DNA of 64,000 nucleotides from Salegentibacter mishustinae (GTDB taxonomy: Bacteria > Bacteroidota > Bacteroidia > Flavobacteriales > Flavobacteriaceae): contig NZ_LLKN01000002.1 in NCBI RefSeq assembly GCF_002900095.1, positions 434,001 through 498,000 of the forward strand, given 5' to 3'. Position 1 is the stretch's first letter. Every line of letters begins with the position of its first letter. The notes beneath the pieces are model-generated. The model was not told where the DNA came from and made no database searches. It was given only the letters and a program-made list of their open reading frames with translations. Below are positions 26,410 to 35,268 of the stretch, piece by piece. The position numbers and the translations under genes are program-made.

Positions 26410-27828
26410 ATGAAACATCTTAGCAAAATTTTATTCGCTACAATGTTGGTTCTGGGCATTACTTCTATGAATGCACAGGATGCTAACAATCCCTGGTCTA
26501 TTGGGATTCAAACCAATGCGGTAGATTTCTATCCAACTGGTGAGGATGCTCCATTAGGAGGGACTTTTGATGAGTACTTTAACACTGGAGATCACTGGAA
26601 TATCCTGCCTTCTGTCTCAAGATTAACAGTAGGTCGTTATATTGGTAGTGGTTTTGTATTTGAACTTGCTGGTTCTTTAAACCAAATTGAAGATTATGGC
26701 GATATGGGAGTTCCGCAAATGGCATATTATGCTATAGACGGTTCTTTTAATTACAGCTTAAGAGCTTTACTAAATGACGGGTGGATTGACCCTGTAGTTG
26801 GTATTGGTGGTGGTTACACTAGCATTGCTGATAACGGTGACGCTCCTATCTCAGATCTTAATGCAGCAACGCTAAACGGTAAGGTTGGACTAAACTTCTG
26901 GTTTAGCGACAATATTGCTTTAACATTAGAATCTAACTATAAGCATGTTTTTGATGTTGATGGTGCAACACACTTTCAACACGCCGGTGGTGTAAAATTC
27001 ATGTTTGGAGGAACTGACTCTGATGGTGACGGAATCTACGATAAAGATGACGAATGTCCTGAAACTCCTGGTTTACCAGAATTTAACGGATGTCCTGATT
27101 CTGACGGTGATGGAATCCAGGACCGTATGGATAACTGTCCAGACGAAGCTGGTTTAGCTGAATTTGACGGATGTCCTGATTCTGATGGTGACGGAGTTCC
27201 AGATCCAGAAGATGAATGTCCAGAAGAAGCTGGTTCTGTTGAAATGAATGGATGTCCTGATGCTGACGGCGACGGAGTTGCTGATAACGAAGACGAATGT
27301 CCAAACGAAGCAGGTCCTGCTGAGAACGATGGTTGTCCTTACGAAGATATGGATGATGACGGTGTTCTAGACAAGGATGATGATTGTCCTGAAGTAGCTG
27401 GAACTGCAGCCAACAATGGTTGTCCAGAGCCAGACGTAGAAGTTATCTCTGAATTGAATGAATATTCTCAAACTGTGTTGTTCGACTTGAACAAAGCTAC
27501 AATTAGACAAGAATCTGAAGAGGCTTTAAAGTCTATCGCAGAGATTATGAACGAATATCCTAACACTATCTTCCATATTGAAGGTCACACAGATAGTACT
27601 GGTAGCGCTGAGTATAACGAGAAACTTTCTCGTGAGCGTGCTGCTTCTGTAGAAGCGTGGTTAGAAGAAAATGGTGTACCAAGCAGCAGATTAACTTCTG
27701 AAGGTTATGGTGAAGAAAGACCAATTGCTACTAACAACACTGCAGCTGGAAGACAAGATAACCGTAGAGTAGAAATTTCTTTAGATAAGAATAAAGAAGT
27801 AAAAGATTCTGATTCTTCTATGGAGTAA
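26410..27828 (+). CDS. OmpA-family outer-membrane protein with TSP3 calcium-binding repeats
   Basis: A 472-residue protein starting at ATG 26410. The signal peptide ends near SMNAQ. An eight-strand-type beta-barrel domain (about residues 20-195) is followed by five to six acidic thrombospondin type 3-like repeats of the DSDGDGIxDxxDxCP type (about residues 200-350), each with calcium-coordinating aspartates and a Cys, and by an OmpA_C peptidoglycan-binding domain (VLFDLNKATI, EGHTDSTGSAEYNEKLSRERA, NRRVEI). It anchors the outer membrane to the cell wall. It has its own consensus promoter and terminator, so it is transcriptionally independent of the addAB genes around it. Confidence 0.94.
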   Translation: MKHLSKILFATMLVLGITSMNAQDANNPWSIGIQTNAVDFYPTGEDAPLGGTFDEYFNTGDHWNILPSVSRLTVGRYIGSGFVFELAGSLNQIEDYGDMGVPQMAYYAIDGSFNYSLRALLNDGWIDPVVGIGGGYTSIADNGDAPISDLNAATLNGKVGLNFWFSDNIALTLESNYKHVFDVDGATHFQHAGGVKFMFGGTDSDGDGIYDKDDECPETPGLPEFNGCPDSDGDGIQDRMDNCPDEAGLAEFDGCPDSDGDGVPDPEDECPEEAGSVEMNGCPDADGDGVADNEDECPNEAGPAENDGCPYEDMDDDGVLDKDDDCPEVAGTAANNGCPEPDVEVISELNEYSQTVLFDLNKATIRQESEEALKSIAEIMNEYPNTIFHIEGHTDSTGSAEYNEKLSRERAASVEAWLEENGVPSSRLTSEGYGEERPIATNNTAAGRQDNRRVEISLDKNKEVKDSDSSME

Positions 27829-27863
27829 TTTAATCTTGTAATTAGTTAGATAATTATTATATA

Positions 27864-27892
27864 AAAACGCCTCGGTTCCCGGGGCGTTTTTT
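27864..27892 (+). terminator. Intrinsic terminator of the OmpA-family gene
   Basis: AAAACGCC-t-CGG and CCG-g-GGCGTTTT arms around a short loop, followed by six T residues. Confidence 0.9.
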
Positions 27893-27903
27893 ATTTTTAT
27901 GCT

Positions 27904-30639
27904 ATGGTATCTTTTATTTCAGGAGTTCTTAAGGAACTTATTTCTTCCAAAGAAAATATTTCAGAAACAATCTTTATTCTTCCCAGCAAAAGGGCCGGAA
28001 GCTTTTTATTAAAAGAGCTCTCAGCACTGGGAACACATCATATTTTCGCGCCAAAAGTTTACAGTATCGAAGAATTTACTGAAGTTATTTCTGAGGCCAA
28101 AACTGTAGATAATACCATCACTTTATTTGAATTTTATAAGGTTTATAAAGCAATTACCCCTAAAGAGGCACAGGAAGATTTTGAAACTTTTACGGCCTGG
28201 GCGCAAAGCCTAATTCACGATTTTAATGAAATTGATCGATACTTAATAGACTACAAAAAGTTCTTTAACTACCTGGCCGATATTCAGGACTTAAAACACT
28301 GGTCCATTCAGGAGCCCAAAACAGAGCTCATTAATAATTATTTAGCCTTTTGGAAAAGTCTGCCGGCATATTACGAAGGTTTAAAAAAGGAGTTACTTAC
28401 CAACAATACCGGTTACCAGGGTTTAATTTATCGCCTGGCCTCAGAAAATATTCAAGCTTATGCAAAAAATCATAGCGCTAAACACGTTTTCATTGGTTTT
28501 AACGCATTAAATGCCGCAGAACAACAAATTGTTCAGCATTTGCTTGAAAATGATATAGCCGAGATCTATTGGGATCTGGATGAGGTTTTTGTAAAAGATC
28601 GTCAACACGATGCGTCCCTCTTTATAAATCAGTATTTAAAAGATTGGCCGGTATATGAAAAAAAGAAAGCAAAACTTAGCGTAAACGATTATCATAAATC
28701 TAAAAACATTCATATTACCGGAATTCCCAAAAACGTTGGCCAGGCCAAATATTTAGGCGAATTACTGGCTAATTTAGATGAGGAAACCTTGCAAGAAACC
28801 GCAGTGGTACTGGGGGAAGAAGATCTTCTTTTACCCGTTTTAAATAGTTTGCCGCCCAATGTAAAAGATTTGAACATTACCATGGGATTTCCGCTCAAAA
28901 ACGCGCCCATAGCTTCTCTTTTTGATAGGTTATTCCAAATTCATCAAAATACCGGTTCTGCGTATTATTACAAAGATGTGATTTCGGTAATAAATCACCC
29001 CGCTTTAAGCGAAATTCTAAAGCAGGAAACCGAAGTTTTTATTGAAAAAATTCAGTCAGAAAACACGGTAAACTTATCTTCCGAAGAAATTATAAGTTCA
29101 TTTTCTAATGAAGCAAAACCTTTAATAGAAGCTTGCTTTAGAAATTGGGATAACTCGCCTAAAAAAGCCTTAGAGGCTTTTCAGGAAATTATAAACCAGA
29201 TCAAAATTCATTTAAAAAGCAGTGAAAATAAGCTTGGGCTGGAGTTTTTATATCATTTTCATGTGTTATTTAATAAGCTCGAAAACCTCAATGATGCTTA
29301 TCCGCATTTAAAAAGTATTAAATCGCTGTACCAGTTTTATAAAGAAATAATGAGCACCCAAAGCCTGGATTTCCAAGGAAGACCTTTTAAAGGTTTACAG
29401 CTTATGGGTATGCTGGAATCGCGTGCCTTGGATTTTAAAAATATCATTATTTGTTCGGTTAACGAAGGGGTTCTACCTTCGGGGAAATCGGGTAGTTCCT
29501 TTATTCCTTTCGACCTAAAACAAAACTACAAACTCCCCACCTACAAAGAAAAAGACGCAGTTTATACCTATCACTTTTACCGGCTTTTACAACGTGCTAA
29601 AAATGTGCACTTGCTTTACAACACAGAAACCGACGGACTAAATTCCGGAGAAAAAAGCAGGTTTCTTACTCAACTGGAAATTGAAAAACAACCGGCGCAT
29701 CAGCTCACGCATGCTATGGTAAGTCCAAAAGTTCCGGCGATTAAAAATGAGCTCCGGGAAGTTAGAAAAACTCCTGAAATCATGGAGAAACTCAAGTCGC
29801 TTGCTGCTTACGGTTTTTCCCCTTCGGCATTGACTTCATACATAAGAAATCCGCTAGATTTTTACAGGCAGTACGTTCTTGGGGTGCGTGATAGCGAAGA
29901 AGTGGAAGAAACAGTAGCTTATAACACGCTGGGGACGGTAGTACACGATAGCCTCGAAAATTTCTACAAACCGCTGGAGAATAAGCTGCTCACTTCAGTA
30001 GATATTAAAGCTTTTAAAGCAAAGATCGAAGAAGAGATCACGCTTCAGTTTAAAAAATCTTATATGAACGGGCCCGTAAACCAGGGCAAAAACCTGTTGA
30101 TTTATGAAGTTGCCAAGCGTTATCTCCGTAACTTTTTAAACCTGGAACTAGACCGACTCAAAACCGAAGAAGTTAAAATCTTGAAAATTGAGGAAAATTT
30201 AAAATCTGAAATTAAGATAGAGAAGCTTGATTTTCCGATATTTATGCGTGGAAAAGTAGACCGGGTAGAAAATACTAACGGTATCACCAGAATTATTGAC
30301 TATAAAACGGGAAAGGTAACCCAGGATAAAATTGAAATTGTAGATTGGGCAGATCTCGCTTCAGATTACGATAAATACAGTAAAAGTTTCCAGGTATTAG
30401 CGTATACGAAAATGATGCAAGATCAAAATTCACTGGATTTTCCAGTGGAAGCAGGAATAATTTCATTCAAAAATTTAAAAAGCGGGTTCCTGAAATTCGG
30501 AAAAAAAGATAAACCAAAAACAAAAAATAAAGAAACAGCTATAAATAGGGAAATTCTTGAAGCATTCGAAGTAGAGTTAAAAAAATTAATTATCGAAATT
30601 TGCGAACCTGAAATTCCTTTTAAAGAAAAAGAAATATAA
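27904..30639 (+). CDS. addB: PD-(D/E)XK nuclease protein (AddB-like subunit)
   Basis: A 911-residue protein. The N-terminus (IFILPSKRAGSFLLKEL) is a degenerate helicase-like domain without a proper Walker A, as in many AddB/RexB proteins. The C-terminal RecB-like nuclease is complete: YGFSPSALTSYIRNPLDFY, GTVVHDSLE, the GKVDRV strand, and IIDYKTGK with a following SFQVLAYTKM helix. The usual AddB iron-sulfur cysteines are not seen around the nuclease (Asn stands where the first Cys is expected). It is the likely partner of the AddA-like protein at 21865. An alpha/beta hydrolase gene follows 8 bp later. Confidence 0.88.
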   Translation: MVSFISGVLKELISSKENISETIFILPSKRAGSFLLKELSALGTHHIFAPKVYSIEEFTEVISEAKTVDNTITLFEFYKVYKAITPKEAQEDFETFTAWAQSLIHDFNEIDRYLIDYKKFFNYLADIQDLKHWSIQEPKTELINNYLAFWKSLPAYYEGLKKELLTNNTGYQGLIYRLASENIQAYAKNHSAKHVFIGFNALNAAEQQIVQHLLENDIAEIYWDLDEVFVKDRQHDASLFINQYLKDWPVYEKKKAKLSVNDYHKSKNIHITGIPKNVGQAKYLGELLANLDEETLQETAVVLGEEDLLLPVLNSLPPNVKDLNITMGFPLKNAPIASLFDRLFQIHQNTGSAYYYKDVISVINHPALSEILKQETEVFIEKIQSENTVNLSSEEIISSFSNEAKPLIEACFRNWDNSPKKALEAFQEIINQIKIHLKSSENKLGLEFLYHFHVLFNKLENLNDAYPHLKSIKSLYQFYKEIMSTQSLDFQGRPFKGLQLMGMLESRALDFKNIIICSVNEGVLPSGKSGSSFIPFDLKQNYKLPTYKEKDAVYTYHFYRLLQRAKNVHLLYNTETDGLNSGEKSRFLTQLEIEKQPAHQLTHAMVSPKVPAIKNELREVRKTPEIMEKLKSLAAYGFSPSALTSYIRNPLDFYRQYVLGVRDSEEVEETVAYNTLGTVVHDSLENFYKPLENKLLTSVDIKAFKAKIEEEITLQFKKSYMNGPVNQGKNLLIYEVAKRYLRNFLNLELDRLKTEEVKILKIEENLKSEIKIEKLDFPIFMRGKVDRVENTNGITRIIDYKTGKVTQDKIEIVDWADLASDYDKYSKSFQVLAYTKMMQDQNSLDFPVEAGIISFKNLKSGFLKFGKKDKPKTKNKETAINREILEAFEVELKKLIIEICEPEIPFKEKEI

Positions 30640-30647
30640 AAAAACCT

Positions 30648-31550
30648 ATGGAAATTACTAAAAGAACCAATCTCCAGATTGATGGAAAGCATAATAAGCC
30701 AATTTTAATTGATTTAATATTTAAGGACGATAAAAAGCCAAAACCAATCATAATCTTTTGCCACGGCTATAAAGGTTTTAAAGACTGGGGCGCCTGGGAT
30801 AAAATGGGTGAATTTTATGCAGAAAAAGGTTATTTCTTTGTGAAATTTAATTTTTCTCACAACGGGACCTCTCCAGAAAATCCAACAGAATTTTTAAATA
30901 TTGAAGCCTTTGGCGACAATAACTATATAAAAGAGCTAGACGATCTACAAACAGTGATAGACTGGGTGCTAACACCAGATTTTGACCAGGCTCAACAAAT
31001 AGATGCGAAAAGTATAAACCTAATTGGACATTCCCGTGGTGGTGGTATTGCAATTATAAAAGCGGCTGAAGAAGAAAGGATCGATAAACTTATCACCCTT
31101 GCCGCGGTTAGTGACTTTGCTTCGCGTTTTCCAAAAGAAAAAGAACTGGAAGCCTGGGAGAAAAAAGGTGTACGATACATAAAAAATACGCGTACCGGTC
31201 AGCAATTACCTCATCATTACCAGTTCTATAAAAATTTTAGAGAAAACAGGGAGCGTTTAAATATTCAAAAATCAACCAAAAAACTAGACATCCCTCATTT
31301 TATTGCTCACGGAAGTAACGACACTACGGTTTCTATTGCTGATGCCGGGAATTTATTTGAATGGAGTGCGATCTCGAAATTACTTTTAGTTGAAAATGCA
31401 GATCACGTTTTTGGTATTTCGCACCCCTGGAATAAAGATGAATTAACTAAAGAATTTCAGCACGTTTTAAATAGAACCTCAGAGTTTCTTGCAGCCAGCG
31501 TTCAGGATCTAAAAGACGAATATATAGATAACGACGAAGCTGAATCTTAA
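30648..31550 (+). CDS. Alpha/beta hydrolase
   Basis: A 300-residue hydrolase. The nucleophile elbow is GHSRGGG (about residues 126-132), preceded by the oxyanion-side FCHGYKGFKDWGAW. The acid is in HGSNDTTVSI and the catalytic His in NADHVFGISHPW. It has no signal peptide. Close relatives are annotated as dienelactone hydrolase-like or prolyl oligopeptidase-like esterases; the substrate cannot be assigned. It is likely co-transcribed with addB given the 8-bp gap and ends at a terminator. Confidence 0.88.
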   Translation: MEITKRTNLQIDGKHNKPILIDLIFKDDKKPKPIIIFCHGYKGFKDWGAWDKMGEFYAEKGYFFVKFNFSHNGTSPENPTEFLNIEAFGDNNYIKELDDLQTVIDWVLTPDFDQAQQIDAKSINLIGHSRGGGIAIIKAAEEERIDKLITLAAVSDFASRFPKEKELEAWEKKGVRYIKNTRTGQQLPHHYQFYKNFRENRERLNIQKSTKKLDIPHFIAHGSNDTTVSIADAGNLFEWSAISKLLLVENADHVFGISHPWNKDELTKEFQHVLNRTSEFLAASVQDLKDEYIDNDEAES

Positions 31551-31578
31551 GTTTTTTAAAAATATATTTTCACCAAAA

Positions 31579-31611
31579 GCGGTCTTGAATTAATTTTTAA
31601 GACCGTTTTTT
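31579..31611 (+). terminator. Intrinsic terminator after the alpha/beta hydrolase
   Basis: GGTCTT and AAGACC arms with additional AT pairs (CGGTCTT...TAAGACCG), followed by seven T residues. Confidence 0.82.
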
Positions 31612-31625
31612 TATTTTAAATAAAT

Positions 31626-31730
31626 CGTCATTCTGAATTTAGTTCAGAATCTAATATTTTGATAATCTAAATACGTTAGAATCCCGAAGCAAAATCTCGA
31701 GATAAAGTCTGAAACAAGTTCAGCTTAACG
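31626..31730. repeat. Nested palindromic repeat element
   Basis: Two short palindromes, TCTGAATTTAGTTCAGA and CTGAAACAAGTTCAG, lie in inverted orientation with outer ends CGTCA and TTAACG. Similar CTGAAATAAATTCAGG-type units occur at 50107 and 57050. They look like flavobacterial dispersed intergenic repeats. No gene is present here. Confidence 0.6.
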
Positions 31731-31740
31731 AAAACTTTTT

Positions 31741-31948
31741 AGCCAGCTCCTAATATTTTGAAAATAAAAAAGTCCGGAAACAAAAAAACCACCGCGAAAG
31801 ACGGTGGTTTTGTGGAGAATATGGCCCCGAAGCTTCGGGAGAACCGATGCCTTCCCGATCTAGCATCGGGACGCATTGGCCAGCTTTCAATATTTTGAAA
31901 ATGAAAAAGTTCGGAAATAAAAAACCACCGCGAAAAACGGTGGTTTTG
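31741..31948 (-). repeat. Decayed tandem copies of tRNA-Ala 3' region and its terminator
   Basis: The 81-bp segment 31878-31958 (AGCCAGCT-like D-loop end, spacer, terminator hairpin, tRNA 3' end) is repeated as 31741-31822 with over 85 percent identity. Between them, 31812-31885 on the minus strand aligns to a tRNA-Ala (AGCTGGC, GCG, ATCGGTTC and ATTCTCCA are kept), but the anticodon arm is replaced by the palindrome CCCGAT-GCTAG-ATCGGG and the T arm by CCCGAAGCTTCGGG. Terminator hairpins lie at 31785-31811 and 31921-31947, each 10 bp with a poly-T tail on the minus strand. Confidence 0.7.
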
Positions 31949-32022
31949 TGGAGAATATCGGAGTCGAACCGATGACCTTTTGGCTGCCAGCCAAACGCTC
32001 TAGCCAGCTGAGCTAATCCCCC
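31949..32022 (-). tRNA. tRNA-Ala (anticodon GGC)
   Basis: The minus strand folds as a complete cloverleaf: acceptor GGGGGAT with ATTCTCC (two G.U pairs), D stem GCTC/GAGC, anticodon arm TTTGG-CTGGCAG-CCAAA with anticodon GGC (codon GCC), variable loop AGGTC and T arm ATCGG-TTCGACT-CCGAT. The discriminator is A and CCA is not encoded. An intrinsic terminator follows directly. Confidence 0.96.
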
Positions 32023-32095
32023 AATTGGAAGGCAAATGTAATAATTTTCTGTAAATTCCAACAGATAACTTTTATTTATTATTGTTGATTAAAAA

Positions 32096-32608
32096 ATGAT
32101 TAGAAAAGCTAAGCTTAACGATCTCAGGAAGATCAAGAAACTAACCGAAGCCTGTGCTAAAGCGCTTCAGCAGCAAAATATTTTTCAATGGAATGAACAT
32201 TATCCTTCCCTGGAAAAACTTCAAAACGATATTGAGAAGCAAGAATTATATATTTTTGAGGAAGAGAATATTATTACCGCCATTATAGTCCTTACTCCTA
32301 ATATGGATGAAGTTTACCGAAATATAGACTGGCTAAGCAAAACCGACAATAATCTGTATGTTCACAGGCTGGCCACGCACCCTGAATTCTGGGGAAAAGG
32401 CTATGCCAGGAAAATGATGGATTTTGCTGAAGAATTTGCTAGAAACAAGCATTTTACTTCCGTAAGGTTAGATACTTTCAGTAAAAACACACGCAATCAG
32501 AAGTTCTATGAAGCCCGTAGTTATACAAAACTTGGCGATGTCTATTTTCCGCATAAAAATGAATATCCTTTTCATTGCTACGAAAAACTTTTAGCAACTT
32601 GCTTATAG
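32096..32608 (+). CDS. GNAT-family N-acetyltransferase
   Basis: A 170-residue GNAT protein. The N-terminus MIRKAKLNDLRKIKKL is the typical first strand-helix. Motif A is LATHPEFWGKGYARKMMDFAEEFA with the acetyl-CoA loop WGKGYA, and motif B is VRLDTFSKNTRNQKFYEARSYTKLG. Similar bacterial proteins are of the RimI/YafP-like type with unknown small-molecule or peptide substrates. It stands alone, divergent from the tRNA gene. Confidence 0.88.
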   Translation: MIRKAKLNDLRKIKKLTEACAKALQQQNIFQWNEHYPSLEKLQNDIEKQELYIFEEENIITAIIVLTPNMDEVYRNIDWLSKTDNNLYVHRLATHPEFWGKGYARKMMDFAEEFARNKHFTSVRLDTFSKNTRNQKFYEARSYTKLGDVYFPHKNEYPFHCYEKLLATCL

Positions 32609-32669
32609 GAAAATTGAGAAAAACCCTTAAGAAATTAGTATTGCGATAAGGCTTTACAATAAAGCATTC

Positions 32670-32677
32670 TATATTTG
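32670..32677 (+). promoter_or_regulatory. -7 promoter element for the MATE gene
   Basis: TATATTTG is an exact TAnnTTTG match 20 nt before the TTG start. The -33 region is poor. Confidence 0.5.
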
Positions 32678-32696
32678 CTGCTGAAAATAACCGCTG

Positions 32697-34025
32697 TTGG
32701 AATCTTCTGTTAGTTTTAAAAATATAAACCGAATTGCCATTCCCGCAATTATTGCCGGAATTGCCGAGCCGTTGATCTCCCTTACTGATATCGCGGTAAT
32801 TGGAAATGTAGAAAAAAACTCGGTTGAAGCACTTGCCGCGGCAGGAATCGTAGGATCTTTTCTTTCAGCGATTATTTGGATCGTAGCGCAAACCAAAACC
32901 GCTATTTCGGCAATTGTTTCCCAGCATTTGGGCGCAAACCGAATTCACGCGGTAAAAACCCTTATTCCGCAGGCTATATATTTCAATTTTGCTTTTAGCC
33001 TTGTGATCTATGCTACTACCGCCTTTTTCGCCGAATCAATCTTTAGCGCATATAACGCCGAAGGTTTGATCTTGCAATATTCAGAAGACTATTATCAAAT
33101 CCGTGCATTGGGTTATCCGTTAACTTTGGTGACTTTTGCAATATTTGGCGTTTTCCGCGGACTTCAAAATACGCTTTGGGCAATGAAATGCAGCCTTGCC
33201 GGTGCTGCGGTGAATGTAGGATTAGATTTTCTGCTGGTATATGGAATTGACGGGCTTATTCCGGCAATGCATCTTAAAGGTGCTGCTTATGCCAGTCTTG
33301 CTGCACAAGGGACAATGCTGGTAATGGCCCTTTGGTTTTTCTTTAAAAAAACGCCTTTTCACTTAAAACTAAGTTTGAATATAAATCCGCGTTTAAAAGG
33401 GCTTTTACTTATGGCCGCCAACCTTTTTGTAAGAACGGCTGCCTTAAATTTCGCCATTTACCTGGCCAATGCCTACGCTACAGATTATGGAAAAAACTAT
33501 ATCGCGGCTCAAAGTATTTTGATGAACATCTGGCTTTTCTTTAGCTTCTTTATAGATGGATATGCGAATGCAGGGAACGCCATTGGCGGGAAACTACTGG
33601 GCGCCAGAGATTACAAAAATTTATGGGAACTCAGTAAAAAAATAAGCAAATACGCGGTATTGATCGCTTTTATCCTAATGGCAATTTGCGGACTGTTCTA
33701 CAACCAAATTGGGTTGGTTTTTAATAAGGATGTTGCTGTTCTGGCTATATTCTCATCGGTTTTTTGGATCGTGCTATTAATGCAACCGGTAAATGCCATT
33801 GCCTTTATGTTCGACGGAATCTTTAAAGGTTTGGGAGAGGCAAAGTATCTGCGTAATTTATTGCTGGTGGCCACGTTTCTGGGCTTCACTCCTGCCCTTT
33901 TAATTTCAGATTATTTCGGGTTGAAACTTTACGGAATCTGGATCGCGTTTTTTGTCTGGATGCTTATTCGAAGTGCAGGTTTGGTCATTAAATTCAGAAG
34001 AAAATATTTACAGAAAGAAGTTTGA
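32697..34025 (+). CDS. MATE-family multidrug/toxin efflux transporter
   Basis: A 442-residue integral membrane protein with about twelve hydrophobic segments in two MatE halves (about residues 10-200 and 225-430). The N-terminal IAIPAIIAGIAEPLISLTDIAVIGN is the diagnostic first-helix motif with the conserved Asp, in a DinF/NorM-like arrangement. It exports cationic compounds by Na+ or H+ antiport. The TTG start is fixed by lack of any ATG before the first helix and by a -7 box 20 nt upstream. It is not linked to the RND operon. Confidence 0.92.
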   Translation: MESSVSFKNINRIAIPAIIAGIAEPLISLTDIAVIGNVEKNSVEALAAAGIVGSFLSAIIWIVAQTKTAISAIVSQHLGANRIHAVKTLIPQAIYFNFAFSLVIYATTAFFAESIFSAYNAEGLILQYSEDYYQIRALGYPLTLVTFAIFGVFRGLQNTLWAMKCSLAGAAVNVGLDFLLVYGIDGLIPAMHLKGAAYASLAAQGTMLVMALWFFFKKTPFHLKLSLNINPRLKGLLLMAANLFVRTAALNFAIYLANAYATDYGKNYIAAQSILMNIWLFFSFFIDGYANAGNAIGGKLLGARDYKNLWELSKKISKYAVLIAFILMAICGLFYNQIGLVFNKDVAVLAIFSSVFWIVLLMQPVNAIAFMFDGIFKGLGEAKYLRNLLLVATFLGFTPALLISDYFGLKLYGIWIAFFVWMLIRSAGLVIKFRRKYLQKEV

Positions 34026-34496
34026 GTTTTCAGTTGGCAATCTTTAGTGAGCAGTTTGCAGTCTCAGTGGGATTCAATACAAAAATTTTAAAAAACCGTG
34101 GTGTTGACGTTTCAAAGCAGCGCTTTGGAATCTTTTTCCGCATTATAAGTTTTGTTTTTGCGTTAAAAAATCTTGAAACCCTGGAAAGATTTTAGCAAAA
34201 CAAAACTGGTTTTCAGCTTTGCTGAAAAATACCTTGGAAAAAGCGCCTTTTCTTTTGTTTCGTTTTCTTTTGTATCCGACGAGCAAAGCGAGAGGAATAC
34301 ATAACAAAGAAAATGAAAAATAAGCTGTTCGAAGGTTTTAATTAAATCACTGGTATTCATATTGTAAATAAATTGCATCAATGGTAGAAGAAGATTTATG
34401 TTCTAAAATTGAATTTTAAATTATTGAACCAAAAAAATTTATTTCAGCGTTAATCTTTCTAAATTTGGGTACTCAGCTAACTGAAAAATCAAATTT
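34026..34496. other. Gene-free 470-bp stretch with degenerate repeat-like sequence
   Basis: No convincing gene. A 72-codon frame on the minus strand (34163-34381) has low-complexity Lys/Phe/Ser-rich composition and no family features. The stretch holds a small palindrome TTTTCAGC-TTTGCTGAAAA near 34210-34230, a segment with GAGCAAAGCGAGAGGAATAC of a type often repeated in flavobacterial intergenic DNA, and a CAGTTGGCAATC/CAGTTTGCAGTC near-repeat at 34028-34070. Confidence 0.5.
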
Positions 34497-35264
34497 ATGT
34501 CTACCACACGTGAAAACGGAAGTTTATATACCAATATTGAAAACGGAATCGCCCACTTAGAATTTGGCCATCCTGCCAGTAATTCTTTTCCTTCAGAGTT
34601 ATTAGATCGGCTTGAGAAAGAGTTTCAGAAATTATCTGAAGACGACAGTGTAAAAGTAATTTTATTGAAATCTGAAGGAGAAAAAGCCTTTTGTGCCGGA
34701 GCATCTTTTGACGAACTGGTAGCGATAGAAACCTTGCAGGCCGGAAAATTATTCTTTTCAGGCTTTGCAAAAGTTCTAAATGCAATGCGCAACTGTAAAA
34801 AGCTCATCGTTGGCCGCATCCAGGGAAAAACTGTTGGTGGCGGTGTGGGGCTGGTCGCTGCTTGCGATTATGCCATGGCTACTGATGCTGCTGCGGTTAA
34901 ACTTTCAGAAATCAGTATAGGTATTGGCCCGTTTGTAATTGCCCCCGCCGTAGAGCGCAAAATTGGCGTTGGAGCACTTGGAGAGTTGAGTCTTGCTGCC
35001 CACGAATGGAAAAACGCTTACTGGGCAAAGGATAAAGGCTTATATGCCCGTGTATTTGAAAGTTTAAAAGAACTTGATAAAGAGGTAACGATTTTTACCG
35101 AAAAACTGGCTTCTTATAATCCCGAGGCACTTTATGAAATGAAAAAAATGCTGTGGAAAAATACAGATCACTGGGATGAATTACTGGCTGAAAGAGCTGC
35201 AATTTCGGGAGAATTAGTACTTTCAGATTTTACTAAAAATGCTTTAGCTAAATATAAAAAATAA
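34497..35264 (+). CDS. Enoyl-CoA hydratase/isomerase family protein
   Basis: A 255-residue crotonase-fold protein. The CoA-binding and oxyanion segments are AFCAGASFDELVAIE (first oxyanion loop) and QGKTVGGGVGLVAACDYAMATDAAAVKLSEISIGIGP (second). One acidic residue expected in the hydratase loop is Glu in SEISIGI; the exact reaction (hydratase, isomerase or methylglutaconyl-CoA hydratase) cannot be fixed. It probably acts in fatty-acid or branched amino-acid degradation. Two to three tiny membrane-protein genes follow immediately. Confidence 0.88.
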   Translation: MSTTRENGSLYTNIENGIAHLEFGHPASNSFPSELLDRLEKEFQKLSEDDSVKVILLKSEGEKAFCAGASFDELVAIETLQAGKLFFSGFAKVLNAMRNCKKLIVGRIQGKTVGGGVGLVAACDYAMATDAAAVKLSEISIGIGPFVIAPAVERKIGVGALGELSLAAHEWKNAYWAKDKGLYARVFESLKELDKEVTIFTEKLASYNPEALYEMKKMLWKNTDHWDELLAERAAISGELVLSDFTKNALAKYKK

Positions 35265-35268
35265 AAAT

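Noticed and set aside
27010-27430. Regular ~80-bp repeats suggesting a tandem or CRISPR-like array
   Set aside because: They encode the acidic TSP3 repeats of the OmpA-family protein in frame; repeats are adjacent without spacers.
31812-31885. The tRNA-Ala remnant could be read as a suppressor tRNA with a CTA anticodon (5-bp stem, 7-nt loop)
   Set aside because: Position 33 would be G instead of U, no 5' acceptor strand or D stem is present, and the arm is a generic palindrome. It is a decayed copy.
31750-32061. A 103-codon minus-strand open frame over the tRNA region
   Set aside because: It overlaps the tRNA gene, both terminators and repeats, and has no family features.
34163-34381. A 72-codon minus-strand open frame
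   Set aside because: Low-complexity composition, no promoter or homologous domain visible, lies in repeat-like DNA.
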